Under the pieces are notes generated by a model. It did no database searches and was not told the DNA's origin. It saw nothing but the letters and a program-made list of their open reading frames with translations. Made by a program: the position numbers and the translations under genes. Positions 36,421 through 49,696 of a stretch of 64,000 nucleotides of DNA are shown here, piece by piece (within the stretch, counting starts at the first letter, position 1; every line of letters begins with the position of its first letter). The stretch spans positions 25,619,011-25,683,010 of the forward strand of contig NC_073691.1 in NCBI RefSeq assembly GCF_029784155.1, given 5' to 3'. This stretch comes from Uranotaenia lowii. Lineage: Eukaryota > Arthropoda > Insecta > Diptera > Culicidae.

Positions 36421-39094
36421 AAAATAAATTTTTCATACTGTTAAAACTTGGGGGTGCTTTTCATTTCTGATTGAAATCTCTTGAAAATTTGGACCCGTTA
36501 AATTGATTGGGACAATAACGTTGAAAAAATGAGAGAAGATTTTATAACGGTTGCATCGTAAACTTTTTTTTCTATGAAAATATTATTCATATAAATGTGT
36601 TCAATATTTTTTATGTTCATGGAACTACATTGGTTCCGTAAAATGGAATGAATCGAGTAAGTTAACGGATTATTATCGTAATATTTATATCAAATTATGT
36701 TAAGTGAACCTTTATAAAACTCAACTAAAGAAACAAAAAAATATTAGTTCGAATAAATTAATATAAATTTAAAACAGCTATATCTGTTTACACCCCAAGT
36801 TGGGTGAATAGGGACAATGGCTTATTAATCGAAGAATGCGTTAATTTCTGCTGCTTTTGACAATTTTTTACGTAGATTAGTGCCTTTTTTTTCGTTTCGT
36901 TGATATTTTTGTTTAATTCTTTTCCCTGTAATGAATTACCTATACTTAAATTCAAAGGAATGTCAATTGTAGTGCCTACCATCAGGGGCAAAAATTATTG
37001 TAACAATTTATTAGTTTTTAATTTGTTGGTTTCCAGCAAAAACTGAAAACGATTTTTTTTGTTAACATTATTTTCTTCGTTTACAGAGGACACTGTTATG
37101 TCCATTTTCGGTTATTTTTATTCAACTACATATAGTCGTTTGACTATCTTTATGGCATACGCGACTTCAAAGATTTTTTTGCTGAAATGTGTTGCTATTT
37201 TCAGCAGTTTGAATCAGCCTGTCTCATTTTCTCTAAAATCATTTTAAAAGTGTTCTTTATCGTATAACAATTTTACAGCCATAGCATTTCCATAGTTGCA
37301 GTGTTTTCAAACAACTCTTCTGGTGGAATAAAACTGCGCGGATTTTTATGCTTCAAATAATTTTTTTACTATTTTTTGAGCCAATTTCCATTTTATATTC
37401 TGTTTCTTGTTATCTGTTACCTGAAATCCATTTGATTATCTTTTTTGGATTATTTCATCGTCACTGAGAAGATCAGTTTAAATTTAATAATATTTGTCAA
37501 AATATAAATGCTTAAATTTTTAGATTTTTTTGAAGAACATTTATATTAGAATGCTGATTCACAGCAACTAAAAATCATAGGGTGATTTACAAAAATTCAT
37601 TGAAAACTCTCAATTTACGTAGAGAATTCTAGCAATTTTTAATTTCTTTATTTAAGTCACTTTTTAAAATTTAAACAGGCGTTTCAGAGTCTGTAAATAA
37701 ACTAAGAAACATATTTTTTCATAAAGTAAAACGAATCTTTTTCCACTTTTGCAATTTTTCCCGATCCTGATTTAATTATTATTGAATTCAAATTGGTAAA
37801 ATTTCATTCTTGATTTTGTTGCTTTTTCTCATCAATGTTAAAAATCTGGCTTAAGGAATATGTTGTTAAATTTGATTTGAATTTTAGGACGTTAATTCAA
37901 TAATTGGATTTTAATTGTGAAGTTGAATAAAAAATCAGAAATGAAGCTCGAAAATTCTTCTCAAATCTTAATATTTTTTTATGATTTGTTTCATTTGAGT
38001 GTAAACCAATGTTTATTAGTATAGATTATCGAAATTTTAAATTTATACTTTTTTTTTACTAGCACTGATATTTGGTTATAAACTCTTTTTTTCATTTTGG
38101 ATCTTTGTTCATATATTTCTTAAGACTAAAATTATGAAATTTCCTGTGTTTAAAGATGTTAAAGAATAAAAACCTGTTTCTGACTTCTTATACTGAGTGT
38201 TGGATGAAATTATAAATTTTAGTTCAACAAAGTTAACTTTTTTTATGTTCTACGTTCCGTTTAGTAATCTAAGCACAAAAAAAAGAATAGGAGTTTTTCT
38301 AACGTTTTCTATTTTTTCAATTGTTTCTTTTCAATGATGAAATTTTCGTGAAACTACAAAGTTTATACCATTCTATCCTCAACATAACTGAATGCATCCT
38401 CAATATTTAATAACAAATCTTTAAATCAATTTAAGGTTGTCTTATACTAATAAAGTAAAATAAGGCATTCTCGTGGTATTTATAAATACATACTGGAATA
38501 TTTTATCGTTATCTGATTAGTTGTCAGAGTATGTCAAGATTCTCCTTGATTAAAATTACATTCTCTAATATAACTTAATAAAACTAGAGCTTTAAACATA
38601 GAGTTTAAAACAATTTGCATGGAAGACGTCTGGAGAGTTATTCGTGTTTGCCCACATTTATGCTTCTATTTTTATATGTAAGATATTTGTTTTTTTTTTC
38701 CTTCTATAAGTCGTTATCCGAATATCTAAATTTTTGAGAATATTGAATTCTTGTTGTCCCCTGACTTTGAAAACTGAAAAAAGTTTAAAACACTGACTAT
38801 TGAGAATTTAAAATGTTTGGGATCTCATAAACATAAAAAGCTTTTATTTATTTATTTTTTTAAATGTTTTGAAGTTAAGGTAAAGACAGCTAGACTATTA
38901 CATTTCATTGAATAAAAGAACAAAATTAAATTATATTGTGCAAATTCAACATAATGAGCAAATGGTTTTAATTTTGTTAGTATTCACTTTATTTTCAAAC
39001 TATCTAAATCATTTATTTTCATTCAATGTATGAAAACATTGTCAAATTGAAAATCAAAATTAAAGAAGACCTGAGACTGAAATAATTCGAGACT
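36421..39094. other. AT-rich intronic DNA
   Basis: Nothing beyond short AT-driven frames, for example 36788-36991 and 37059-37247, none with splice support. Confidence 0.4.
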
Positions 39095-40101
39095 GACGGC
39101 GCACACAGGGGTAAATGCACCTAATAAGCGATCAAAATTATTTGCGGACAAACGGTGAATGGTAGACATTTGATGTCTTCGCAACATTTTAATATTTAAT
39201 TCTGATTTATCAAGCTATTGAAAGAAAAAATTGATTTTCCACCTAGAAGGGAGATAAAAAAAAATATATCTCGAAATCATTAATTTAGAGACTTGATGTG
39301 TTCGCAAAAGTTGTAGATCTTATTATTTTAAGCCACTTTTTTGAAGACACAATCAAGATCGCATGGAAATCATAAAAGTTACGGGCATTTTAAAAATAAC
39401 GAACATTTTAATAAGTAATTTTGGATTTTTTTAAATCCCTTTTTTAGTATACGATTTACAAAGCACATTATTGATTGCTAGTTTGCAGAAAATCTATCCA
39501 AAACTAATGTGAAATTTATACACCACTGGAAAGCTAATAACTTGACCAACAAAACCCACTCAAAAAATTATACGAACTCGTCCAAACTCTTAAGGTTATA
39601 ACTTACTGAAAAAAGGCATTATTTTATATATTTTGTAGTATATTTTTTTTCTTAGTTAAAATATGTATTTAAAATGTTCCACAAAATTGTGTGTTTCAAC
39701 AATTTGAACAACTTTCTCAAATATACCAAGTTTGTATATCGTATACTTGAAAAGATATTAAATAAAAACTCAAAATAACTTGTTAAAATGCTCGTTATTT
39801 TTAGAATGCTCGTAACTTTTATGGTTTTCATGCGATCTTGATGTTGTCTTCTAGAAAGTTGCTTAAAATAATAAGATCTACAAATTTTGGGAAGACATCC
39901 AGTCTCTAAACGAATAATTTCGAGAAATAATTTTTTTTTATCTTACTTCCAGGTGGAAAAATCACCTTTTTCTTTCAATAATTTGATAGATCATCAAAAA
40001 ATATAAAAGTGTTGCGAAGAGATAAAATGTCTACCGTTTACCGTTTGTCCGCAAATAATTGTGATCGCTTATTAGTTGCATTTACCCCTGAGTGCGGCGT
40101 T
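39095..40101. mobile_element. 1-kb fold-back element with arms of about 370 bp
   Basis: Left arm about 39095-39470 and right arm about 39735-40101 are inverted homologues. The ends share CAGGGGTAAATGCA, followed by CTAATAAGCGATCA and ATTATTTGCGGACAAACGGT. Inner parts share AAGATCGCATG, ATAAAAGTTACG and GTATACGAT. Only about 265 bp lies between the arms. No transposase is present. Arm divergence indicates an old insertion, and no target duplication was found. Confidence 0.75.
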
Positions 40102-43100
40102 AAGTAAATTGGCTTCACTTTGCAGCATCTTTTTCATTCATTTATTGAATTGAACAAGAATATTGCCAAGATTGTGACATGTGATAAACATTATATTCTT
40201 AAATTTTAAGAAATATCAACCATGTTTTGATCAATGACAGATCTTCGGCCTTCAGAAACTGGAAAAGACGTTAGGCGTCCAAGTGTTAAGGATGATTGAA
40301 AATTTATCAACAATTTTTAATGAAAAAATGTTTTTAAAATTTTGCTTCCAAATTGTCTTTTTTCTTATAAATAGTTTATTCAAAATTCAACTTAAATTGT
40401 CCTTAAGTGAAAAAAGGCACAGATAAAAATTGATACAAATGTTAGAAAAATGTATTTTTAAGGTCTCGAATTTTATAGTCAATACTATGTTTATGCAGTT
40501 CAGTGCTGAAAAGTGAACATTAAGACACTGAAAATAGTATCGAAAAGTGCTACTAAAACTGTTCATATTTATTTCATAGTTTAACTTTTTTATTCTTGTG
40601 TATTTGGAAGATTTGTATGTTAGAATCGATTAAATTTTGTCATAAAATCAAAAAAAAAATTGAGACAGTTTTCCAAGATTCTTGAAAAAATCTGATTTTT
40701 TTTCATGAAAGTTCATGAAGTTCCCTGAATTGTTTTAATTTTCAAACGTTTCCATTTCTCATAATTATGTGAGTTTGAACTCAATGGTAGGGTCCAAAAT
40801 AAAAAAAATGCCCTAGTTTTTCTTATATTTTAATCTGAACCAACAAATGTTTATTGAAATTCCTATAACATCAAAATGATTTTTTTTTTCTAGTTTTCAA
40901 AAATCTTCAAAAACTAAAATGAGGAATGAGCCAAAAATATTAAAATTAGCCTAGCTTGTATATTACCATTTTAAAATTAATAAATTTAATACTTTCTAGA
41001 ACTGGAAATTATTTTGAATACAGCTTATGTTTATTTTTGTGATAATTTTGGCAATAATCTTAAAATCTACGAAGCTTAACCCTTCGTTTCATAGAGTAAC
41101 AGATTTGCAACAATTAGTGTATGGAAAAAGTGGAAAATCGTTTTTTATCTGAATTTTTTTTCATGATGTACTCGTCATTTCCAACTGTTTAAAATGATTT
41201 TTGAGGAAAAATAAAAAATCATGAAATGAAGGGTTAACAAATTAGTTTTTTTTCAACAGGCTTCATTTAAAAAAAAAAATTAAACTTAATCGGCAGAGTA
41301 AAAGTCTTGCATAAAATTAGCAATCGCAGTGAAAATTTTGCACTGACAGTTTAATAGCACTTCTAGCAATAATTCATGAACTCTCACAACCAGACTTCCA
41401 AATAGGCCTCAGGCCACAGAACCTTTCAGGGTCAGGTCCCAAGAATCAAAACTTGAAGTAAGCCATTATTTATGGTCTGCCCAAATATGAACTCTCACGA
41501 AACCTTGCCTACGCCCTTCCGAATCCCGATTTTGGCATCCGTTCAAATACCTTTCTCTCCATCTCAGCGACCGTTTGTCTGAATCATCCCCCCTTTCCAC
41601 CGCCAAAAACACTTTCATTCGAATCTCAAAACAGACCAACAAAAATACCCACACATTCACACTGAATAGGAACCAGTCACACAAACACAGGAAATGGGAA
41701 CACGTGCAGTCAGTTGTTTTGCTGTCTTCCTGTTTTTTTTTTTGCGCTCCTGGCAAGAATGAATTCGCTAGAATTGCAGTGGCAAAAGAATCTTCACCAG
41801 GACCAACGACCCCCCGGGGAGTCATAAATTGAAAGCATTTAAAGGGAATTAAGGAATTTAATCGTTCCGAGTGTGCTGCCGAAATCGTTCGGCGGGCTGA
41901 GTTGGTTTGGTTTGGTTTGGTTTTTGCAGTCGAACCAGGAACCGGAAACCAAGATGGGTTGCATGATTTAGCATTGCGGAGCTTTATTTTTCAACATTGA
42001 AAGTAGGTAGCAATGCGAAAAACCAATCGATGGTCGAAGTGGTTTAGATTCAATAGAATAAAGAATCATTGACAGATTAGATGGATATCTACATATCTGA
42101 ATCCATGAAGCTTAAAAACATTTTAAACTTGACCATTTTGAAATTCTCTGTATAAAATTTGAAGGCTCAAAGGTTGTTTTAGGAAGTGTTTTTATTCTAC
42201 AGCTGTTTCGAATCTTCCGCAGGAACTCTCTGTGACCATTTCGGTTCAAAATTGTATCGAGAAGCTTCGTTCGAGCAAAATGCCGGTCCAGGATTAGTAT
42301 GAAAAAGATCGGAAATGTCAAGGACCTGTTTTTAAATTGTTTTAAAATCGGTCTTATTCAAAAAAATTATTCAAAAAAATCATTTAGAAACAGATCGTTT
42401 TGAAAAGATGCAAATGCTTTGTCTCTGTCTCGATGCTTTTATCGACCGTCCTTTTTTTCATCCCAGTCGCGATTCGAATTGAAATTGACAAATTTTTTTT
42501 TGGTCACCTGATAACCAAGTTTAAATTTTAATAGGTATCTTGTAACACCATCACGCATTTAACGGACGATCGGAATAAAGTGAAATTGGGTAGTCGAGGG
42601 TTTTTCGGGTTACAGATGGTTTGTATAATTGTTTCGAGAATCCCACTTTTTATAGAAAGGGGGCTCCCATACAAATTCAATTTAAAATGGAATTGAAATC
42701 GAACAATTTTAATACGATTTAATAATTTAAATGCGGGTCAGCTAATATTAATTAAACATGTTTCTTCGATTCTCTCAATCGGGTCTCCTTTTTTTTATCT
42801 TTCTTTCACCGCCTTGAGAAATAAACATAAAATAAGCTATAGCAGAAAATATGGTATAACTTAATTTTTTTGTAAGTTGGTCTTGAGCATAGTGGTTCAA
42901 AATAAAAAAAAAGTTGACGAAAATAACTGGAAAGCTATTGTGAAAAAAAAAATAAGAAAATGACATGTTTTTTAATGTTTTCAATTTTTATATATATATA
43001 TAGTGGCCACAATGGGTTTTGAGTCAATACTAGAAAATTGGAAATTTTTCAATTTTATTTGAATATTTTTGTTAAAATTAAGTACGGGTTCCACTCTAGG

Positions 43101-44449
43101 TTAGTTGCATGAATATTTAAATTGCTGTTTTGAGGTGAATTAGCATGTATGCATATCGAAGCGAGCTATGCTTAATTTACTTTGTATACACTCAAATTTA
43201 AATTTTTGAATTCCCCTTAAAACTATTATAGCATTCAACATATAGCAAAAAGTAGAAGCTGATTTCTAGACATGTTTTGTGAAGACTTTCATCTATCAAA
43301 CGGTATAATTTTTTTCGCGGTGACCGGTAGCATTAGCAGAGTAAATTGAATTTTACTTATAAACTAATTAGGAGTTGTTACTGAAATAATTTTAACTCAT
43401 GATTTTATGGATGTTTTGCATCTCAAAAGTGTTAAGTAGATTATAATATATCATCGTTTTCATTTTTTGCAGTTAAGAAAAATAAATCCTTTTTGAATTC
43501 TTTAATTTATTTGTTTATTTATGTATATTTATTCTCGAAACGTTCCTTGAATATTGGAGATTTGAATTATTCATAAAAAAATTTGGCTGTCGCTAATTTG
43601 AAAATCGGACTTATTTCCAGCTTTTTGGGTTTTTTAATCACTGTGTTGTGGTAAAGTGACGAAATCGGACACCATAGGGTTAATTCCCAACAAGGGTGTT
43701 TTTTTTATTGGATCCAAGTTATTTCTGATTGTACAAATTCTGTTTATTAGGGCATTAACTTACTTTTCAATTTCTCGTCAATAAGCCGTTTAGCGTTTAG
43801 CGCCAACTTTTCTGCACATTTAGCGGTATAAATTAACAATCGCTAACATTTATTCAGTTAGCGCTCTAATTACGGGGCTTAGTTTAAAGTTAGAGATGCC
43901 GGACATTGCTGAGTACAAAATATTTTATTTATAAAAAAAAAGTGATAAGAACTTCTTTACTATTTGATGTTTAAGTAAAATTCGTACAAATTTCAAAAAC
44001 TATCTCACTTTTATTATAAAAAGATTATTTGACTGTCTTCAAAGTTTGAAAAAGTTCAATTCATGTTACTTTATTGAGAAGAAATAAGGCAGGAATAAAT
44101 TTCACATCCTTCTTTTGTCACTCAAAGTTGGACCCTCGCGAGAGGGGAAATAAAAAAAATAAAGCGAAAAAAATTTGCAAAAAAGCTTGTATGCAACAAA
44201 ATTGCATATTATTTCATTGCGAAAAACCTATAAATCAAGTAATTTTTTATCGAAAAAAATGCAGAAATTTTGTAAATTCAAATTTGAAATCTGGAAAACG
44301 ATTACAAAATTTATGATCGAGTTGACATGGGTTTCAAAGTGCTGACATATTGCACATTTTATTCTGTTAATTCTTGAATTGATTGAATTAAATTATCCAA
44401 TTTTGTCCTTAATCTTGGAGTTGGCTTTTAATATTCTTTTTTTTTTAAA
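40102..44449. other. Intronic DNA with a less AT-rich island at 41466-41960
   Basis: It is mostly AT-rich without features. 41466-41960 is more complex and contains a 119-codon minus-strand frame with no splice support and an unconvincing peptide, so it is more likely conserved non-coding sequence or chance. (TA)n lies at 42991-43002. Confidence 0.35.
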
Positions 44450-44678
44450 CGAACACAAACACTTACAGGATCTCAATGAAACTTGATGTTTCCTCGAAGA
44501 GATTCCTTTTTTCTTAACTCTAAGCGTACATCTTTCGAGGATATGATGGCTAGCATCTTAAAAATGCTAAAACCACCAACCCACAGAAAGTGTACTATGT
44601 ATGCCGTGACCGGGATTCGATCTTATACCCGCTGGCTTAGAAGACTTGAAGGCTATCCTCTACTCCACGGGCTGCGGC
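44450..44678 (-). mobile_element. tRNA-derived SINE, copy 2 (inverted)
   Basis: Reverse-complemented, it reads GCCGC, then AGAGGATAGC, AGTCTTCTAAGCCAG, the B-box block AGATCGAATCCCGG, GTGGTTTTAGCATTTTTAAG and CGAAAGATGTACGC, and ends with a GTGTTTGTGTTCG tail. All blocks match copies 1 and 3. The CTTCTAA anticodon loop and GGATAGC D-arm resemble tRNA-Arg(UCU). Confidence 0.8.
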
Positions 44679-45074
44679 AATTCTCCCTATTAGAAGAGCA
44701 TATCCAAATTATTATCCAAACTAACCTCATCGAGATATTCATATCTTCACCATAAAAAGCTTTGCTATCAAAAGCATTGTTAATGTCGTTTCGAAAAAAA
44801 AAATACATTATCTCCTTTGATACAAACAGTTTTTAAACGGCCTCAATTTGCTGTTTCGAAAGCTTTTATATGAATTTTTGAGCTCTTATTCCAATGCATG
44901 TCCCAATTAGAAGAGAATAACAAAATTATATCAAAGCGAGATATTTTGATATTCAATTTTTGTTATTTCAGAATGAGATATAATTTAGTACTCGTTTGAT
45001 GTTAAAATATCTTAAAATAAACTAAAAAGTTCATACAAGAATAACAAAAATATATCACCCTAGCATAAGGATCC
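44679..45074. other. AT-rich intronic spacer
   Basis: Nothing recognised. Confidence 0.4.
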
Positions 45075-45500
45075 CAGATTTTTTCCAGCATGTGTTCTGA
45101 CCTGACAAATCCGGGCAATTCCATCTAAAAACCTAGCATAATCAGCACATTTCATTTCAAAATTGTTGACCACCATTCTGGGCAAAATCCGGGCAAATGT
45201 GGTCATAAACTCGAAAATAATCAAGAAAGAAAAACTTGGAAATAAAAGAATTTCCGTCATCACTCATAAGTAGATTTAAATCGTATTTTAGGCTTTCATA
45301 AAACATTCATGATTATTTTTTTGAAACTCGCTCAAAAAATTTCGTTTGGTACGAATAATTAAAAAAAAAAATCACGACACAATTTGTTGTTGTTTTTTTG
45401 AGTATGATTTGGCAAATAAAGTTAATAAAGTGGGCCGGATCTGACTTTTGTCAAATTTTGTATTGAACATCCAAGCAAACCTGGATAAAACTGGGACACT
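45075..45500 (-). mobile_element. Dispersed repeat with CCCGG-rich ends, copy 2 (inverted)
   Basis: Its reverse complement aligns in order with 24766-25215: CAGTTTTATCCAGGTTTGC, AAATTTGACAAAAGTC, CCAAACGAAATTT, AATAATCATGAA, GCCCGGATTTTGCCC, GTCAACAATTTTGAAAT and GCTAGGTTTTTAGAT. The CCCGG blocks at the outer end have decayed more than in copy 1. Confidence 0.6.
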
Positions 45501-46752
45501 CACGGTCCATAAAAAAATAGACTTTTTATATACTACCATCGAATCTAACACTGTCGACAAAACAAAATTTTCTCTAAAAAACGCATTTTTTTAAGTTTTT
45601 CTATCACAACTCCACAAATATGAACAATACTGTTGATCATTCGCAAAAATGAAACTCAGATGACCGATAGCAAATTTATTCACGATCAATATACAGAAAA
45701 TAAAAATCAAAATAATGCTGTACAGTCTGATATATTTGAATGTAAATACTTTTTTTTCTAAAATATCTTATTAGGAGCATAATTAAAAAACTGTTTAAAC
45801 AAGATATTTTTGAATTTTATTTTTGGATTCAGTACCAAATTCTGTATAAAAAATTTTGGTCAGTCGATGAAGTTCACGTTTTTATATTAAATTAAGGAAT
45901 CCAGTGATGTTATGGTATTTTCCAATACTGAATATCTATACTTTAATTATTTCAGAAATCCTTAGAAAAATGTGTCAAATGAAAAAAAAAACTATGCTGT
46001 AAGCTCCCAAAATTTGAACGAATTTATTTTTTGAGCTTTTAAATACCCCTAGCCGTATAATTTTTCATGAAACTTTGTAAATATGTTCAAAAACACGTAT
46101 TTTTATAAGTAAAAAAGGATTTTTCCCTTACAACTGTTTTTTCACTGATTTTCACGCGGGTCGAATTATGGGCATTTAACTTATACTCAGACGCTGTCTC
46201 AAAAACCACAAGACAAATTAGCACAAATTTTTCACTTTGCTTGATAGTATTGCTGAAAATTTTATCCATTTTCATCCACGGAATTAAAAGATATCAAAAA
46301 AAGAAAATTAAGCACTTTTGTCGATCCCAAACTTTAGATCCATTACTTATACTCCATACTTATTCTTCACCTTTAATTTGCCACAAAAAGTGGCAAAATC
46401 GCAAGATTAGAAAAGGTACTTGCGAATTTCAAAATTAATTTTTTTTTTCAGGTCGTAATTACGACCCATGGCTATGATAAGGTTAAAAAGGTTCGAAAAA
46501 AATTTTCCAACATGAATAAAATTACTAATATATTTATTCGAATGAGTCATTCGTTAAATAATTTTTAAGAATTGGGACTTTTGTTTTTTCAAAAACTGTG
46601 ACATTGAAAGTAATATGAACAAAATATATATGAATGTTTTGTCTCTCGATGTCAGAGAAACTCAGCGCTCATGTGTAAGGAACGGTGATTTTACTTCTTT
46701 CATGGCGACCGTCAAAAGTAATGCTGATTAACGTCCTTTTGAACAGTAGAGA
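45501..46752. other. AT-rich intronic spacer
   Basis: Nothing recognised. Confidence 0.4.
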
Positions 46753-46754
46753 TA

Positions 46755-47633
46755 GGGGAGAGTTTTCAGAAATGCGCCTAGCGGGTTAGATGCGCTCACA
46801 GCCGTTTGACGGAATGGCTGACAAGATAACATATTTAATCACTGCATTTCGAAGGTGATACACTTTGAACATAAGGCAAGAAAGAATTTTATGAATTTAT
46901 CAACTCAAATTATTTTTAAAAATCATACAAGGTTTTGATAACCTTTGATGGAATATTTTGATTTTTAAAAATTATTCGTAAACAAGCTTGAAAACAAAAA
47001 CTTGGGTGATTTTTTTTTCTTATTCAAATGAACTAAAAATGGAAAACAAATTCAAGCTTTTAAGAAGGTTCCATAATGATTAAAAAGTGGGTTAAGAGAG
47101 TGTGTTTGTATGCCCCCATCATGTTTGTAAAATGTGTCTTTCCTATAATAACAGGTTGAATAGAAGAAATATAAGATTTTATCGTTAAAACTTCGAATCT
47201 AAGCTCTTTTTAACATCTTAAGAGTGAATTGACGATCTCAAAACATTGATTTTGATAAAGTTTTTTCTAATGGATGAGCTGCCTCCATAATTTGGTATAG
47301 ATTTTTATAAAACATCAGCTTTGTCTTTTGAAAGTTATCAGTTTCTATCATTTTCAATAAAATTATATGGAAACATTGCCCGAAAAACAGAAATTTTGCC
47401 CAAAATATAAAAAGGCGCATTTAGCCCGCACGATTTGAGGTTCGGCATTTTAGACAGCAGTTACAATAAAATCGTTTTCTCGAAAACTGAAGAAAATTTT
47501 ATTAAAAAAAATAATCTTTTGTATAGAAAACGGGTGCTTGTTCATTTTTTTACAGTTGTTGTACACATATTCGATGTAATATTTGATAAAAACAATATTC
47601 CGCTTAATAGGCGCATGTAGCCTGCATCTCCCT
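46755..47633. mobile_element. 879-bp pogo/IS630-like MITE
   Basis: The left end GGGGAGAG, then AAATGCGCCTA, pairs with the right end, which when reverse-complemented reads AGGGAGATG, then CATGCGCCTA. A TA dinucleotide lies directly outside each end (46753-46754 and 47634-47635). An internal GGCGCATTTAGCCCGC at 47413-47428 repeats the subterminal motif. TA duplication with GGGAGA ends and GCGCC subterminal repeats fits pogo/Tc1-type elements, an inference. There is no transposase. Confidence 0.55.
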
Positions 47634-48616
47634 TATAAGGCTATGATCATTTGGTATCAGGGCACTTCATTTCGGTGATAGCTACGTTAATAGAGTTCGG
47701 ACATGCAAAAATTTAGTATCGTTGTGTTGGTTATGAAAAGGACTATCTTGCCTATTTTTTTTATAGATTTTTAAGTTAACGTGTTTTTGAGATATTTACG
47801 ATGCAAAAAGACATGGTAAAAATAATTTTGCACAAATTTGCTCTTTGGGCCTCGAAAATTCTTCATTGTTGACTTGAAAGCTCATGAACTGTTGATTTTT
47901 TGTGATTTATTTTCGGAGCAAATGGTTAAGAAGTATAGGGAGCCACTCTTGGATCCATGAGAAGTTCAAACCAACCATCGGAGTGCAACCCTTGATCTTA
48001 AATATGGTAAAAAGTCTATGGTTATTGGGGATAACAGAATGCAGACTTCTTAAATAATGCAAAACATCCATTTCCGGCTGGCAAAAAGTGTTGCCTGACT
48101 AGTAGACACCAAGTAAATAACTAATAATGATCAGTTCCAAAGATCGCAATCTGTGCATTCGGTTTTTACGCAATTTGACAGATGTGTTCTGATGAACTAA
48201 AAAAATTATGTTAAAACCGGATTTAAGATATCAAATTCTTCGAGATGCCTACTCATGAAAGGTTCCAACCAGATTTCAATTGTTTTTTCTAGGTGAGTCT
48301 GTGTAAAATATCATAATTTTGCAAAGGTTTTGCCTTTGTGGTAAAAAAATAAATCAATACATGACTGAAAAAAGTGTGCAAAGATAAAAAAGAGATTTTA
48401 TGAAAAAGTTAGAGTATTTCTTGAAATCATTGATAAATATTTTTTTTTATATTTTTACATTCAATGTCATATTAACACCTTCAATTCCTCCATAGAAAGT
48501 TTTTCGATCAAATGAATAGTTTTTAAAATACACTCGTTTGTAACTGCCCGGATACTAAATGATTATAGCCTTATCAGAAGAACGGTATGAAAAATGCCTT
48601 TACGATGGGTTTTGCG

Positions 48617-48700
48617 TAAGGTTACCAGATTTGTTTCCGGGCCAGACCCGGTAAAATCCGAGAATTTGTTTTCAAAATTGTAGTTATGCATTTGCTTACT
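48617..48700 (+). repeat. Fragment of the CCCGG-rich dispersed repeat
   Basis: AAGGTTACCAGATTTG, then CCGGGCCAGACCCGG and AAAATCCG, match the start pattern of 24766-25215. The rest is missing or too diverged. Confidence 0.45.
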
Positions 48701-48987
48701 ACGGATAGCAAAAGATGGTATCGAAGTCTTCAAAATAAGGAAGTTTTTATTCAAATAAAACTTTTAATTTTTTAAGTTTGTTTTAAAAAAGACAGGGGCA
48801 AAAATGTATGAAACTCGGTTTTCTCGTGTAAACGAATGTTTAAAACACAATTCAAAAGATCTTAATGAAATTAGCTCCGATTGATTAATCTTTTTTTTAA
48901 CAAAATCACTGTCAATCCATTTATAATGATTCATCTCTCGATCCAACCCCCTTTTGTTGGCTGATCGCTAACAAATTAGTTACTCAC

Positions 48988-49696
48988 CAGTCGATTGCGC
49001 CCTCCTTCCGGTGAGTCCTTTGTCGTGATTGTGATGATGCCGGGAGCTCACATTGGCCCCCATATTGGAAGGAGCAAGAACGGTAGCTAATTCACCACCA
49101 CTCACCACTTCCGGCACCAGTTCTTCTACTTCCGCTCGTTTTTGTCGATCCGATAGGCGACAACACTCTGCCACAAGACTTTCGTAGTCCGCTTCACTAA
49201 AACTAACACTAATCCCAATCGGGTCAGGCGAGCTCACAACATCGTTTTCGTTGCGGCCATCATTGGCGCCACAATTTTTTCCCCGGTCATTTTCACCTGA
49301 GGTCACCCAATTCTCGTTATTTCCACCAATCGACGACGAGCCAATCAATTTCAATTCGTCGCAATGTCCTACGGTTTCTGCTGTTTCCGGTGGAAATTCC
49401 ACGACACCACGATAATTGGCACCGTTGGGATTTTCGCAGACAGCCGAGGTATATCCACACTCAAGGGACGCTGGAGGTGTGTCGGAGCAACGTGCTCTCT
49501 TGGTGGTCGTCGGTGCCACAGGGAGTTTGGCGCTGTTGCTACGACTTCCGGTCGATGACTCACTTCCGCGGGATTTTAGCTTGACGTTCGGCAATTTTTT
49601 GTTCGTTAACTTTTGCTGTCTGCTGCTTGGCGCTTTGTCGCGCGTTGGAGATTTTCCTCGCAACGAAGCTATCCGGCGGACCAACTTGAGGAAGAC
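48988..49696 (-). CDS. Second visible exon of the unidentified minus-strand gene
   Basis: This 709-bp exon begins after a CT-rich tract ending CAACAG (acceptor AG at 49698-49697) and ends before GTGAGT (48987-48982). It holds 236 full codons plus one base, entering in phase 0 and leaving in phase 1. Both match the neighbouring exons. The first 70 residues are strongly basic (FLKLVRRIASLRGK, then KLTNKKLPNVKLKSR) with a Ser-rich run. A Cys-containing middle follows (RARCSDTPPASLECGYTSAV), then an Asn/Gly-rich linker. Near residues 165-200 there is an acidic, helix-prone block (SFSEADYESLVAECCRLSDR, then AEVEELVPEVV) that looks the most conserved. A His run (HHHNH) lies near the end. The exon is clearly less AT-rich than its flanks. 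No family is recognised. Confidence 0.85.

Larger units (their letters stand above)
9942..48987 (-). other. 39-kb intron between the second and third visible exons
   Basis: It is bounded by GTGAGT at 48987-48982 and the CGCAG acceptor at 9946-9942, and the flanking exon phases match (1/1). It contains five satellite arrays, about 11 kb in total, plus MITEs, a SINE, a hAT-like copy and long AT-rich tracts. I saw no convincing exon inside it. A short exon that keeps the phase could have been missed. Confidence 0.7.

Noticed and set aside
41466..41825. 119-codon minus-strand frame
   Set aside because: No splice sites at its edges, a reading frame is open on the opposite strand too, and the peptide lacks recognisable domains.
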